Counted from the first letter of the stretch, positions 34,863 to 44,342 are shown. The stretch is 64,000 nucleotides of DNA from an uncultured Campylobacterales bacterium (GCA_947503785.1 CANNFB010000010.1:1-64000); one strand, 5' to 3'. The notes: generated by a model from the sequence alone, not told the origin. Numbers and translations: made by a program.

Positions 34863-36095
34863 ATGATTGATTCTGCAGAAATGGTAAAAAAGGTTTTTAC
34901 CCAAAAATCAGGAAGAGTTGAAACAAATAAAGGTGATAAGTTTTATAACAGCTTATTTGATCAAGCAAAAAAAAGATTATCAAGTTTAAGAGCGCAAGAA
35001 CCTCTTAAAGATATCGATTTAATGGACGTAATTGATAGCGAAGGAGTAAATAGAAGAGATTTCATGAAGTGGGTTAGTGCTACAACTGCTACACTTATGT
35101 TACCTCCTATGTTTGCACCACTTGTTGCAGAAGCAACAGAGCTTATGAATAGAGTTCCTGTTATTTGGATTGAGTTGCAAGATTGTGCAGGAAATTCTGA
35201 AGCACTTTTAAGATCAGCAGCACCTACTGTTGATGACTTGTTATTTGATGTATTAAGTTTAGAATTCCAAGAAACACTACAAGCAGCAGCAGGTCATGAT
35301 GCTGATAAGCAACTTGAAGAAGCAGTTCATCATTTTAAAGGACAATATCTTTTATTTGTTGAAGGTGCAATTCCAATGGCTAATAATGGTCAATTTGGAA
35401 CAATAGGTGCAAGCGGTGAGACATTTCACGATCACTTAATTAGAATGGCAAAAGATTCAGCAGCAGTAGTTGCTGTTGGAACTTGTGCTACATTTGGTGG
35501 AGTTCCAGCCGCTGCTCCAAACCCAACTGGTGCTGTTGGTGTTATGGACTTAGTAAAAGGTAAGCCTATTGTAAATATTCCAGCATGTCCTGCAAATCCT
35601 GCAAACATGGTTGGTGTAATTTTACATTTTGTTTTAACTGGACAAATCCCTGAATTAGATTCACTTTTAAGACCTAAATTCGCATTTGGTTATAGAATTC
35701 ATGATAACTGTGAGAGAAGAGCACACTTTGATGCTGGAGAATTTGTAGAAGAGTGGGGTGATGAAGGTGCTAAAAACAATTTCTGTTTATATAAAGTAGG
35801 ATGTAAAGGTCCTATGACTTTTAATAACTGTTCAATTGTCCGATACAACGAAGGTACAAACTGGCCTATTGGTGTAGGACGTGGTTGTATTGGTTGTTCT
35901 GAACCAGATTTCTGGGATAAATACGCTTATGAAAGACCAATGGCTGATGCGAATATCAAAGCACCAACAGGTGGAGTTGAAAAAACTGTAGATGAGTTTG
36001 GTTTAGGATTATTAACAGCTACAACTGTTGGTATTGGTGTTCATGCAATTGCAAGCGCAGTTGCTGGTAAAAAATCAGATGAAGGAGAAGAATAA
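34863..36095 (+). CDS. hydA: Membrane-bound uptake NiFe hydrogenase small subunit (HydA)
   Basis: 410 residues from the ATG at 34863, which has AAGGAGAG 6 nt upstream; an upstream in-frame TTG at 34791 lacks support. A long 63-residue N-region precedes the Tat motif RRDFMKW (64-70) and a hydrophobic stretch (ATTATLMLPPMFAPLVAEA), so it is exported folded with HydB. Iron-sulfur motifs: LQDCAGNSEALLRS (C-x-G-N at the proximal site), VGTCATFGG, IPACPANP, HDNCERRAHF, LYKVGCKGPMTFNNCS, GRGCIGCSEPDFW. A C-terminal helix (about 375-395) anchors it. Transfers electrons from HydB to cytochrome b HydC. First gene of hydABCDE, behind two palindromic operators. Confidence 0.95.
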   Translation: MIDSAEMVKKVFTQKSGRVETNKGDKFYNSLFDQAKKRLSSLRAQEPLKDIDLMDVIDSEGVNRRDFMKWVSATTATLMLPPMFAPLVAEATELMNRVPVIWIELQDCAGNSEALLRSAAPTVDDLLFDVLSLEFQETLQAAAGHDADKQLEEAVHHFKGQYLLFVEGAIPMANNGQFGTIGASGETFHDHLIRMAKDSAAVVAVGTCATFGGVPAAAPNPTGAVGVMDLVKGKPIVNIPACPANPANMVGVILHFVLTGQIPELDSLLRPKFAFGYRIHDNCERRAHFDAGEFVEEWGDEGAKNNFCLYKVGCKGPMTFNNCSIVRYNEGTNWPIGVGRGCIGCSEPDFWDKYAYERPMADANIKAPTGGVEKTVDEFGLGLLTATTVGIGVHAIASAVAGKKSDEGEE

Positions 36096-36097
36096 AA

Positions 36098-37840
36098 ATG
36101 GCAAAAAAACACTTAGTAGTTGATCCAATTACACGAATTGAAGGACACTTAAGAATTGAAGCAATCATTGATGAAAACAATGTTGTAACAGATGCTTATG
36201 CTTCTTCTACAATGTTCAGAGGGATTGAAGAAATTCTAAAAGGAAGAGATCCACGAGATTGTGGTTTACTTGCTATGAGAATTTGTGGTGTTTGTACAGG
36301 TACTCATTATCAAAGAAGTATTGAAGCTGTTGAGCATGCTTTTAATGTAACGATTCCAAAGAATGCAAGACTTGTGCGAAACTTAGTTCAAGGTGCTTTA
36401 TATTTACACGATCATATTGTTCACTTCTATCATTTACATGCACTTGATTGGGTAGATATTACAGAAGCTTTAAAAGCAGACCCAAAAGCAGCAGTAGCAG
36501 AAGCTCAGAAATGGGCAGCACTATCAGGGGAAAGACCTTGGAATGCAAGTGAAGATGTTTATGCTGAAGTACAATCTAGAGTTACAAGATATGTAAAACA
36601 AGGTAGGCTTGGAATTTTTGGAAATGCATACTGGGGTTCAAAAGGTTTTAAACTTACTCCTGAGCAAAACTTAATTGGTTTATCTCATTATTTAGATGCC
36701 TTAGAAATCCAAAGAGAACTTGGAAAAATGATGGCTATTTTTGGTGGAAAAAATCCACATCCTCAATCATTTGTTGTGGGTGGAGTTACTTGTGTTCAAG
36801 ATATAAAAAATCCTGCAAGAATTGCTGAGTTTAAACAGTTACTTAAAAAAGGTAGAAAATTCTGTAAACAATCATATTTACCAGATGTCTATATGGCTGG
36901 GACTATGTACGCAGATGAAGCACTAGAAGGAATTGGTGGTGGTTTAGGAAACTATATGTCTTATGGTGGATTTAACCAAGATGATTTGCCTTTCTATGAA
37001 TCTTCAAAATTATTCCCTTCTGGAATTGTAATGAATAGAGATTTATCAAAAGTTTTTGAAGTAGATCAAACAAAAATTACAGAAGATGTAACTCATGCAT
37101 GGTATGAAGGTGAAACAAACTTACATCCATATGAAGGGAAAACAATACCTAACTATACTGGATTTGGTAAAAAAGAAGACAATATTGCCTACTTAGATAC
37201 TGAAAATAAATACTCTTGGATTAAATCACCATTATATGATGATGAAAGAATGGAAGTTGGACCGCTTGCTCGTATGGTCGTAGGGGTTGCTAAAGGTGAT
37301 GAAAGAATCTCTAAATATGTAACTGCATTCTTAAAACAAGGGAATTTACCAATTAAAGTATTATTCTCAACTGTAGGAAGAACAGCAGCACGTGCTATTG
37401 AATCAGAAATGATGGCTGATGTGATGATGGAATGGATTGATGAATTAGCAGCAAATACTGCAAATGGAGATTTATCAACTTGGACAGAATTTGATTTTGA
37501 TAATGTTTCAAAAGATGCTCAAGGTTTCGGAATGGAAGAAGCTCCAAGAGGTGGATTAGGACACTGGATTAAAATTAAAGATGGAAAAGTAGCAAATTAT
37601 CAAGCGGTTGTTCCTTCAACATGGAATGCAGCTCCTAGAGATTATAAAGGAAGACTAGGTGCTTATGAATCATCTCTTATTGGTACAAAAGTAGCAAATC
37701 CAGACCAGCCATTAGAGATCTTAAGAACAGTTCATAGTTTTGATCCATGTATTGCATGTGCGGTACATATTATTGATACAAATGGAAAAGAATTAGGTGT
37801 TTACAAAGTAGACCCAATAGGAGGAACTAGCCGTGCCTAA
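36098..37840 (+). CDS. hydB: Membrane-bound uptake NiFe hydrogenase large subunit (HydB)
   Basis: 580 residues. L1 motif RICGVCTGTH (about 62-71) and C-terminal motif DPCIACAVH bind the nickel-iron centre; the last 25 or so residues after that histidine (IIDTNGKELGV...) are the peptide removed by the HydD protease on nickel insertion. No signal of its own: it travels with HydA through Tat. Oxidises hydrogen on the periplasmic side and feeds electrons to HydA and HydC. It starts 2 nt after the hydA stop and overlaps hydC by 8 nt. Confidence 0.97.
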   Translation: MAKKHLVVDPITRIEGHLRIEAIIDENNVVTDAYASSTMFRGIEEILKGRDPRDCGLLAMRICGVCTGTHYQRSIEAVEHAFNVTIPKNARLVRNLVQGALYLHDHIVHFYHLHALDWVDITEALKADPKAAVAEAQKWAALSGERPWNASEDVYAEVQSRVTRYVKQGRLGIFGNAYWGSKGFKLTPEQNLIGLSHYLDALEIQRELGKMMAIFGGKNPHPQSFVVGGVTCVQDIKNPARIAEFKQLLKKGRKFCKQSYLPDVYMAGTMYADEALEGIGGGLGNYMSYGGFNQDDLPFYESSKLFPSGIVMNRDLSKVFEVDQTKITEDVTHAWYEGETNLHPYEGKTIPNYTGFGKKEDNIAYLDTENKYSWIKSPLYDDERMEVGPLARMVVGVAKGDERISKYVTAFLKQGNLPIKVLFSTVGRTAARAIESEMMADVMMEWIDELAANTANGDLSTWTEFDFDNVSKDAQGFGMEEAPRGGLGHWIKIKDGKVANYQAVVPSTWNAAPRDYKGRLGAYESSLIGTKVANPDQPLEILRTVHSFDPCIACAVHIIDTNGKELGVYKVDPIGGTSRA

Positions 37841-38552
37841 TAGAAAAAAGGTTGAAAGAATGACTGGCACTGTACGAATCATTCATTGGATGAATGCTTT
37901 TTGTATGATTGCTGCAGTTGCAACCGGTTTATATATAGGACATCCTTATTATCAAACATTTATAGCAGATCCTGCTGTTGATAAGTATGTTATGGCTTGG
38001 AATAGATGGGGACATTTTATGGTTGCCATTATTTTTGATGTAACAGCAATTTTAATTGGATATTTATACTTTTTCTCAAGATTTGAAAAGCCTTATAAAA
38101 AGTTAATTCCAAATAAAAAAAATATTGTTGAATTTTTTGAAGTATTTTTTAACTTAATCACATTTAATAGAAGAAAGAAGTTTGATTCTACTCATGCAGA
38201 TTCTTATAATATTGTATTTTTTACAATATTCCATTTATTACTAGTATTTATGCTTTTAACTGGATTGCAATTATATGTACATGGTTTAGCATCAGGATTG
38301 AGTTCAATTGGAACTTGGTGGCCTTCAATGCTACATCTTGCAACTGATTGGACTTTAGATGTATTTGGTGGAAATATGGGAGTTAGAATGGCTCATCATA
38401 CTTCAATGTACTTTATAATAGCTTGGGTTATGTGTCATGTTTATTATCAAGTTTGGAGAACAATCTACTGGCAAGAAGGTGATATTGCTATTGTTATTAG
38501 TGGAAGTAAATTTGCTAAAAATAAAAAAGACGATAAAGACGACAAAAAGTAA
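37833..38552 (+). CDS. hydC: Hydrogenase cytochrome b subunit (HydC)
   Basis: 239 residues starting with GTG at 37833, 4 nt after GGAGGAACTA. Four membrane helices at about 18-38, 58-82, 125-148 and 185-205, with heme-ligand histidines in RIIHWMNAF (about 18), WGHFMVA (about 60), and HTSMYFIIAWVMCHVYYQVW (about 188-207). It passes electrons from HydA into the menaquinone pool. Lysine/aspartate-rich C-terminal tail. Co-transcribed with hydAB. Confidence 0.94.
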   Translation: MPNRKKVERMTGTVRIIHWMNAFCMIAAVATGLYIGHPYYQTFIADPAVDKYVMAWNRWGHFMVAIIFDVTAILIGYLYFFSRFEKPYKKLIPNKKNIVEFFEVFFNLITFNRRKKFDSTHADSYNIVFFTIFHLLLVFMLLTGLQLYVHGLASGLSSIGTWWPSMLHLATDWTLDVFGGNMGVRMAHHTSMYFIIAWVMCHVYYQVWRTIYWQEGDIAIVISGSKFAKNKKDDKDDKK

Positions 38553-38558
38553 ATATAT

Positions 38559-38583
38559 TGATTGAAGCTTTAAGCTTCAATCA
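38559..38583 (+). terminator. Intercistronic hairpin between hydC and hydD
   Basis: Perfect 10-bp stem TGATTGAAGC/GCTTCAATCA with loop TTTAA, 6 nt after the hydC stop and just before the hydD ribosome site. There is little T-run, so I read it as partial terminator or mRNA stabiliser that keeps hydD and hydE below hydABC. Confidence 0.55.
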
Positions 38584-38596
38584 TTTAGGAGATAAA

Positions 38597-39184
38597 ATGA
38601 AAAAAAATATCATAATTGGTGTAGGAAATATGCTTTTTAAAGATGAAGGTGTAGGTATTTATGCCTCAGAATTTTTAAAACAAAACTATTCATTTGAAGG
38701 TGATATAGAAATTATTGATGGCGGAACATTAGGGTTTAAACTAATGACATATTTTCAAGAATATGAGAATGTTATTATTTTAGATACTGTGTCTATTGAA
38801 GATAAACCAGGAGAAATATATAGATTACCTTCTGATGTACTTTTAGGTCTTGGTAGTTATAGAAAAACTGCACATGAAGTTGAAATTGTAGAAATGCTTG
38901 AAATTGTATCAGCTTTAAACTCTCATGCTGAGGTAACAATTTTAGGAATTGTTCCTCTTGATATCATAAGCGTAGGAATTGGTCTAACAAAAATTATGGA
39001 AGATAGGTTTGAAGAGTTTATTTTACACGCAATTAAAGAGATTGAAACTTTAGATATTAAAGCTACTCGAGTTGACAATATCTTGATACCTGACATAGTA
39101 AAAAGTATGATAGGTAGTTATAATGGTGAACATTTAACAAGAATCCCAAATGAAGAAGATATCAGATATGCAACTAATTTATAA
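38597..39184 (+). CDS. hydD: Hydrogenase maturation endopeptidase (HydD/HyaD family)
   Basis: 195 residues from the ATG at 38597 (TTAGGAGATAAA upstream); the frame is open 13 codons further but those encode the hairpin. GVGNMLFKDEGVGIYASEFL has the Glu that binds nickel, IDGGTLGF carries the family Asp, and HEVEIVEMLEI has the His. It trims the C-terminal peptide of HydB after nickel insertion. The group 2 large subunit in this window lacks such a peptide, so HydB is the only visible substrate. Confidence 0.93.
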   Translation: MKKNIIIGVGNMLFKDEGVGIYASEFLKQNYSFEGDIEIIDGGTLGFKLMTYFQEYENVIILDTVSIEDKPGEIYRLPSDVLLGLGSYRKTAHEVEIVEMLEIVSALNSHAEVTILGIVPLDIISVGIGLTKIMEDRFEEFILHAIKEIETLDIKATRVDNILIPDIVKSMIGSYNGEHLTRIPNEEDIRYATNL

Positions 39185-40700
39185 AATCGAATTTAACACA
39201 ACTAACTCTTATTTTAAACATATATTACAAGACTTAATAGAAGAAGCAAAAATAAATGCAAGTTGCAAGCAATACAGAACTTGTATAATATTAACTTTTG
39301 ATTCAAAAGCAGAAGAAATAGAAAGTTTCTTTGCTCTTTTAGAAAAAAAACTGCCTGTTTCTATTTTTTTAGGTAAATCTTATGTAATAGAAAGTTTTGA
39401 TGAAAGTATAGAAGAGTTAGAAGAAAAAGATGTAAAACAAAATTTATCTTTACTTACAAATGAAGCAATTAAAAATATTATTGAGACAAACGATATAGAT
39501 TTTTTAAATGACATCGTAAAAATATCAAAAGGTGAAGTCTCAAGATTTGAGACACATAATGGATTAAAAGATTTATTTCTACCAAACAAAGATATTCGGA
39601 AGCGTTTTGAAAAAGATGGATTTGAAGTAAAACTATTAATCACAAATATAGATAAGTTAACAGAACTATTTGATGTAAGTCCTAAAGATTTGCAACTTTT
39701 ATGCTCAATTGAAAGACCATTGGTTAAATTGAAATTTAAACTTTTACAAAATGGAAAAAAAGACTTTTCTTCAACAAACTTTATTTATGCAAAAATTCCA
39801 GATGATAAAGAAACAGTTTTATTTTCTCAAGCACTAAAAGAAAAAGATATAAACTGGGTTTTATATGTAAATGATGAAGTTTATCAAGATGGTTTAAAAA
39901 CTACATATTTTAATGATCAAAATATAATCATTCATGGAGACAAAGGATTATTCCCAAAATTTGACTATACAGCAAATAAAAAGTTTAATTCATCAAAAGA
40001 GTATTTTGATGAAAATGGTGGAGTATATAAAGCTACTTTAGCTCAATATGCAAAGAGATTAATACCAACAATTGGTGTTTACTTCTCTTTAAAAAGTAAA
40101 GAAAGTACAATATCTATTAATATGCCATCAAAAGGTTTAAAAGAGGTTATTGTAATCCCTAATATTTATAATAGTATTGAAAATTGTATGGATGAAATAT
40201 CTACAATTGATGAACATTGTGAAAGATTAGTTAAAAACTATACAAATAAATATTCTGAATATTTATCAAAAGATGTTACTAAAAATACAAATGGTTTTGA
40301 ATCAATTTTAAATATGTGTGCAAAAGTCCTTGGATTAGCTGATGCTAAAGAGTTTGAAGATATTGCATTAAGTGTAAATGTAAAAAGTGGAATACAAATA
40401 GATATGAAGCTACTTGCTATGGATGGAATTACTTACTTAGACTATAGAAGAACTGTTCAATCACTTATGTCATATAAAATGGCTGATGTAGATACAGGCA
40501 CACTTGCTTTTTCTTTTTATGAAAGCCTGAGCGAATTTATATGTAGCTATGTATCTGAAATAGCAACAGAAACAAAAGTAAAAGATGTTGTTCTTTGTGG
40601 TGACATGTTTAGTAACGCTGTTTTACTTTCTAAAGTAGATAAAACATTATCCAAAAATTATAAATTAATGATTCCAAAGTCATATCCTTTAGATTATTGA
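39168..40700 (+). CDS. hydE: HydE-like hydrogenase accessory protein, distantly HypF-like
   Basis: 510 residues from the ATG at 39168, which overlaps hydD by 17 nt; an ATG 18 nt earlier is equally possible. No signal or membrane segment. The last 100 residues (AFSFYESLSEFICSYVSEIA, then VKDVVLCGDMFSNAVLLSKV and MIPKSYPLDY) resemble the Kae1-like end of HypF (compare LSGGVFQNKTLLELL in HypF here). Campylobacterota with hydABC usually carry a gene of this kind after hydD, called hydE. Its exact job in hydrogenase maturation is unproven. Confidence 0.65.
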   Translation: MQLIYKIEFNTTNSYFKHILQDLIEEAKINASCKQYRTCIILTFDSKAEEIESFFALLEKKLPVSIFLGKSYVIESFDESIEELEEKDVKQNLSLLTNEAIKNIIETNDIDFLNDIVKISKGEVSRFETHNGLKDLFLPNKDIRKRFEKDGFEVKLLITNIDKLTELFDVSPKDLQLLCSIERPLVKLKFKLLQNGKKDFSSTNFIYAKIPDDKETVLFSQALKEKDINWVLYVNDEVYQDGLKTTYFNDQNIIIHGDKGLFPKFDYTANKKFNSSKEYFDENGGVYKATLAQYAKRLIPTIGVYFSLKSKESTISINMPSKGLKEVIVIPNIYNSIENCMDEISTIDEHCERLVKNYTNKYSEYLSKDVTKNTNGFESILNMCAKVLGLADAKEFEDIALSVNVKSGIQIDMKLLAMDGITYLDYRRTVQSLMSYKMADVDTGTLAFSFYESLSEFICSYVSEIATETKVKDVVLCGDMFSNAVLLSKVDKTLSKNYKLMIPKSYPLDY

Positions 40701-40748
40701 TTTTTCTTATTTCCTGATATAATGCGCATTATTATATAAAGGAATATT

Positions 40749-41519
40749 TTGGAATTATCTAGTTTTACTTATGAAATAATTATAATGCTTTTTGCAGTTG
40801 CCGTATTTGCAGGGCTTATTGACACTCTTGCAGGTGGTGGTGGACTTATCACTATACCAGCACTAATACTTGCTGGACTACCACCTCTTTTAGCATTAGG
40901 AACTAATAAGTTTCAAGCTTTTGTAGGAAGTGGAACAGCTTCTATTATGATGCTTAGAAAAAAGAAAGTAACTTTTCACGAAGTTAAGTATTTAATGCTC
41001 ATGGCTTTTGTAGGCTCTGTAATTGGTACCATTGCAGTTCAGTTTATAGATGTAGAACTTCTAAATTTTGTAATTCCTTTAGTTCTTCTATTTATTGGTA
41101 TTTATTTCTTATTTATGCCAAAAGCTTCAAATATTGATAAAAAACCAAAAATATCAGAAAAAGCATACAAAAATATTGTAGTACCAAGTATTGGTTTTTA
41201 TGATGGTATGTTTGGCCCAGGAACTGGTTCATTTTTATCATTGTCAGGAATTGCCTTACGAGGCGTAGAGCTTATAAAAGCAACTGCAATGGCAAAGACT
41301 ATGAATTTTGCTACAAACATAGCTTCCGTACTTGTTTTCTTAGCTTATGGTCAAGTTATCTTCTCAATTGGTATTTTAATGATGATAGGACAAATAATAG
41401 GTGCTTACATAGGTTCACATTTTTTAGTAAAAATAAATCCAAATCATCTAAAAATAATAGTTGTAATAATGTGTTTTACAATGTTAATCAAATACTGTTC
41501 TCAAATGGGATGGATATAG
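40749..41519 (+). CDS. TSUP (TauE/SafE) family permease
   Basis: 256 residues starting at TTG 40749 with AAAGGA 5 nt upstream. Eight or so hydrophobic helices; FAGLIDTLAGGGGLITIPALILAG (about 17-40; GGGG motif) and the repeated FYDGMFGPGTGSFLSL (about 150-165) are the two TauE/SafE signatures. Members move sulfite, sulfoacetate, thiosulfate or other organic anions. No sulfur gene lies beside it; substrate unknown. 48 nt after hydE, probably its own promoter (a possible -10 lies near TATAAT at 40717). Confidence 0.88.
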   Translation: MELSSFTYEIIIMLFAVAVFAGLIDTLAGGGGLITIPALILAGLPPLLALGTNKFQAFVGSGTASIMMLRKKKVTFHEVKYLMLMAFVGSVIGTIAVQFIDVELLNFVIPLVLLFIGIYFLFMPKASNIDKKPKISEKAYKNIVVPSIGFYDGMFGPGTGSFLSLSGIALRGVELIKATAMAKTMNFATNIASVLVFLAYGQVIFSIGILMMIGQIIGAYIGSHFLVKINPNHLKIIVVIMCFTMLIKYCSQMGWI

Positions 41520-41555
41520 TGTAATAACTTTTAATATAAAAAAGACAAATGTACC

Positions 41556-43469
41556 TTAATTACTAATAGGTAGTTTTATGGTAAAGACTGCTCCAGTATA
41601 AGTTTTGTTTTCATAATCATAAGTAATATTATCAACTTCTAATGAACCTTTTATATGTCTTGAGATTATCTCTTGAGACATATATAATCCAATTCCTGTT
41701 CCTTGAGATTTATGCTTTGTAGTAAAATATGGTTCAAAAATTCTATTTATTATATCTTTGTCAATTCCCTTTGCATTATCTTTAATTTTTATAAAAACTT
41801 GCTCATCTTCTTTATATGTGTCTATAAATATATATCTTTTCATATCTCTTGTATTAAGTAAAGCATCTTGGGCATTGTTAATGATATTTAATAAAATTTG
41901 TAATAGCTCTCTTTCATAGCTATTAATAGTAATATCCTTAATATTTTGAATAATATGAATATTATTAACTTTTAAATTAGAATTAAGAAGTTTGATTGTC
42001 TTTTTAATTGTATTCTTTAATTCAAATCTTATTTTTTCTTTATCTGGTTTAAAAAAATCTTTAAAATCTTCGATAGTATCAGAGAGATGATTTGCAGATG
42101 CACTAATACTAGTTAGCGATTCATCTAAAAGTTCATCCGAAAGAGTATCCATCTCTTTGTGTATTTTTATTCCTGAAGAGGCAGTTGTAATAACAGATAA
42201 AGGTTGTCTCCATTGATGTGCAATGTTTTCTATCATTTCACCCATTGCTGCGAGTTTTGTCTTTTGTGCTAGTAAATCATATTGTTTTTCATTTTCTTTT
42301 ATTTTTGCTTCAATGCTGTTTTTGTAAGTTTTGAATTTTTTTTCAATAATATTAGATAGATAAAAAGATAAGATTAATAAAATTATTGTAATAATTATTG
42401 TAAAGATAATTAGATTTTTTAGATTTTCATTATATTTTATTGTTAAGTCATTTTTTCTTTTATTAACAACTTCTAAAATATCATCATTGTAAAAACCTGT
42501 ACTTACAACCCATCCCCATTTTGGGATAGTTGTTAAGTACATTATTTTTGATGATATAGTATCCGATCCTGGTTTATAAAAATCTAAATGAATAAAGCCT
42601 TTTTTATTGTTCATTACTTTTTTTATTTTTTCTATTGATTTTAAATCATTCATATCTTTTAGTTTTACTAAAGCATTTTTACCTATTAGGTCTTTATTAA
42701 TATGACTTATATAATTATTATCTTTATCTGTTACAAGGAAGTAGCTATTTTCTCCAAATCTAAATTTGGTAATCTGTTCTAGAATTTTCTTTTGAATATC
42801 TTTTGTAAAATCTTCTACATATTCACCCGTACCCAAAAACCAATCTAATTCATATATATTTTTTACAAAACCAATTTTTTTAAATTCTCTATCATCACCT
42901 TTTATTTTTCTCCAGTGCCATTCTTGGTAAGATTCTTCTTTATTTTTCAATAACTCAAGTGACTCTCTTAATACATAAACACCTTTAGTATCTTTATAAT
43001 TAATAAGGTCTTTTCCTTCAAGTTTTGGGTTTAATGGATGAATAATATTAATTGCTTTTTTATCATATACAAAAAAATAGCCTCTATTATTGTTAAATCT
43101 AATATCTTTTATTGATGTTTTTATCATTAAAGAAAGCTCTTCTTTTGTATGTGTGTCTTTATATTGTTTATAAATATTTGTAATTATGGTGTGAGCTTCA
43201 TGAACTCTTTTAATAAGTGATTTCTTTAGATTCTCTTCTGTATCTTTTTGTTCTGAAATAACATAATCGTATATATATTCAATTTGTTCTTTTATGATAT
43301 GTTTTTTATTCTCAATAAATTCTTTTTCTGTAGTATGTTTAATTTTTTCAAGATCAGATTTATTTTCGAAATAAAGGAATGTAGTTATAATTATTGATAA
43401 AAATAGTATTATTGAGGGTACAGCAAATCTAATTACTTGTATTAGTTGTTTCTCATTTTTGAAGTTCAT
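41556..43469 (-). CDS. Orphan membrane histidine kinase with two Cache domains
   Basis: 637 residues. Transmembrane helix at about 13-33 and another at about 345-367 enclose a periplasmic part with two sCache_2-like units: RGYFFVYDKKAINIIHPLNPKLEG (about 125) with WFLGTGEYVEDF, and NSYFLVTDKDNNYISHINKDLIG (about 235) with WGWVVSTGFYNDDI. A coiled coil leads to the kinase: IAHQWRQPLSVI (phospho-His near 414), NIINNAQDAL, DNAKGIDKDI and TGIGLYMSQ for ATP binding. It senses a small periplasmic ligand. No response regulator is adjacent, so the partner lies elsewhere. Confidence 0.9.
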   Translation of the reverse strand: MNFKNEKQLIQVIRFAVPSIILFLSIIITTFLYFENKSDLEKIKHTTEKEFIENKKHIIKEQIEYIYDYVISEQKDTEENLKKSLIKRVHEAHTIITNIYKQYKDTHTKEELSLMIKTSIKDIRFNNNRGYFFVYDKKAINIIHPLNPKLEGKDLINYKDTKGVYVLRESLELLKNKEESYQEWHWRKIKGDDREFKKIGFVKNIYELDWFLGTGEYVEDFTKDIQKKILEQITKFRFGENSYFLVTDKDNNYISHINKDLIGKNALVKLKDMNDLKSIEKIKKVMNNKKGFIHLDFYKPGSDTISSKIMYLTTIPKWGWVVSTGFYNDDILEVVNKRKNDLTIKYNENLKNLIIFTIIITIILLILSFYLSNIIEKKFKTYKNSIEAKIKENEKQYDLLAQKTKLAAMGEMIENIAHQWRQPLSVITTASSGIKIHKEMDTLSDELLDESLTSISASANHLSDTIEDFKDFFKPDKEKIRFELKNTIKKTIKLLNSNLKVNNIHIIQNIKDITINSYERELLQILLNIINNAQDALLNTRDMKRYIFIDTYKEDEQVFIKIKDNAKGIDKDIINRIFEPYFTTKHKSQGTGIGLYMSQEIISRHIKGSLEVDNITYDYENKTYTGAVFTIKLPISN

Positions 43470-43624
43470 AATATTAATTATAGTATATTTTTATGATATC
43501 AGTATACTTTTATTTATCTATTACAGTAATTTATAAAGGAACTTAAAAATTATTTAAATCTGCGTTTATGCAGTCATTGTCCAAAATATGGTATTCTAAT
43601 TTATAAAGAGAAGGAATATTAAAT

Positions 43625-43936
43625 ATGGAAATCATTAAAAGTAAAGAATTTAAAGCAAGTAAAGCTTGGGATTCAAAATTTATTTCAAATATGAATGGTA
43701 TTACTACAAAGTTACATTGGACAAATAAGCCATATAAATGGCATATTAACGATGGGGAAGAAGTATTCGTTGTTTTAGATGGACAAGTTGAAATGTTTTA
43801 TAAAGAAGATAAAAAAGAAAAATCATCAATATTAAATGTTGGAGATATATTCTATGCTTCAGTAGGAACAGAACATTATGCTCACCCAATAGGAGAAGCA
43901 AGAATACTTGTAATTGAAAAAGAAGACAGTCTATAA
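43625..43936 (+). CDS. Cupin-domain protein
   Basis: 103 residues, a single cupin barrel: HINDGEEVFVVLDGQVEMFYKE is motif 1 (metal-type histidine and glutamates) and VGTEHYAHPIGEARILVIEK is motif 2. AGAAGGA-like ribosome site. Small cupins bind metals or small ligands; the function is not known. The DNA after it holds two gene remnants, so this is a partly decayed neighbourhood. Confidence 0.85.
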   Translation: MEIIKSKEFKASKAWDSKFISNMNGITTKLHWTNKPYKWHINDGEEVFVVLDGQVEMFYKEDKKEKSSILNVGDIFYASVGTEHYAHPIGEARILVIEKEDSL

Positions 43937-43947
43937 TTTTGATATAA

Positions 43948-44214
43948 AAAATAAAAGAATTTGAAATATATGCAAAATTATGGATTCCTCTAGTAAATAA
44001 GTTTGGTGGAACTCATCATGGATATTTCTTTCCATCAGAAGGTGCAAATAATATAGCTCTAGCTTCATTTAGTTTTCCAAGTCTAAGTTTATATGAGAAA
44101 TATAGAATTGATTCTTTTAAAGATGAAGAATGTATGAGTGCTTTTAAATATGCAGAAGATACTGATTGTCTTATTTCTTATGAAAGAAGTTTTTTTAAAC
44201 CAATATTTAATTAA
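43948..44214 (+). pseudogene. 5'-truncated NIPSNAP-family remnant
   Basis: In-frame translation from 43948 reads KIKEFEIYAKLWIPLVNKFG..., then THHGYFFPSEGANNIALASF and SYERSFFKPIFN before TAA at 44212. This is the typical body of bacterial NIPSNAP proteins. A TAA at 43945 closes the frame and there is no start codon before the family core, so about 12-20 N-terminal residues and the start are missing. The body is otherwise intact, so the loss is recent. Confidence 0.75.
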
Positions 44215-44243
44215 AGATAAATCTATACTATTGGGATATATAA

Positions 44244-44342
44244 TTTCAAACACTACAATTTAATACCAATGCAATAAATTTTTATAAAGCAATAGGTGGA
44301 GTATCAAAAACTAAAGAAAGATTCTTTATAAATATACTATAA
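44244..44342 (+). pseudogene. C-terminal remnant of a GNAT-type acetyltransferase
   Basis: From 44244 one frame reads FQTLQFNTNAINFYKAIGG and then VSKTKERFFINIL before TAA at 44340. The N-x-x-A-x-x-F-Y-x-x-x-G-G pattern is the end of GNAT acetyltransferases. The upstream part is gone and the frame is closed at 44241. Together with the NIPSNAP remnant it fills most of the 440-base gap before hypF. Confidence 0.55.

Noticed and set aside
41556-43469. Histidine kinase as the HupT-like partner of the sensor hydrogenase
   Set aside because: It has two periplasmic Cache domains and membrane helices, whereas HupT/HoxJ are soluble PAS kinases; there is also no response regulator beside it.
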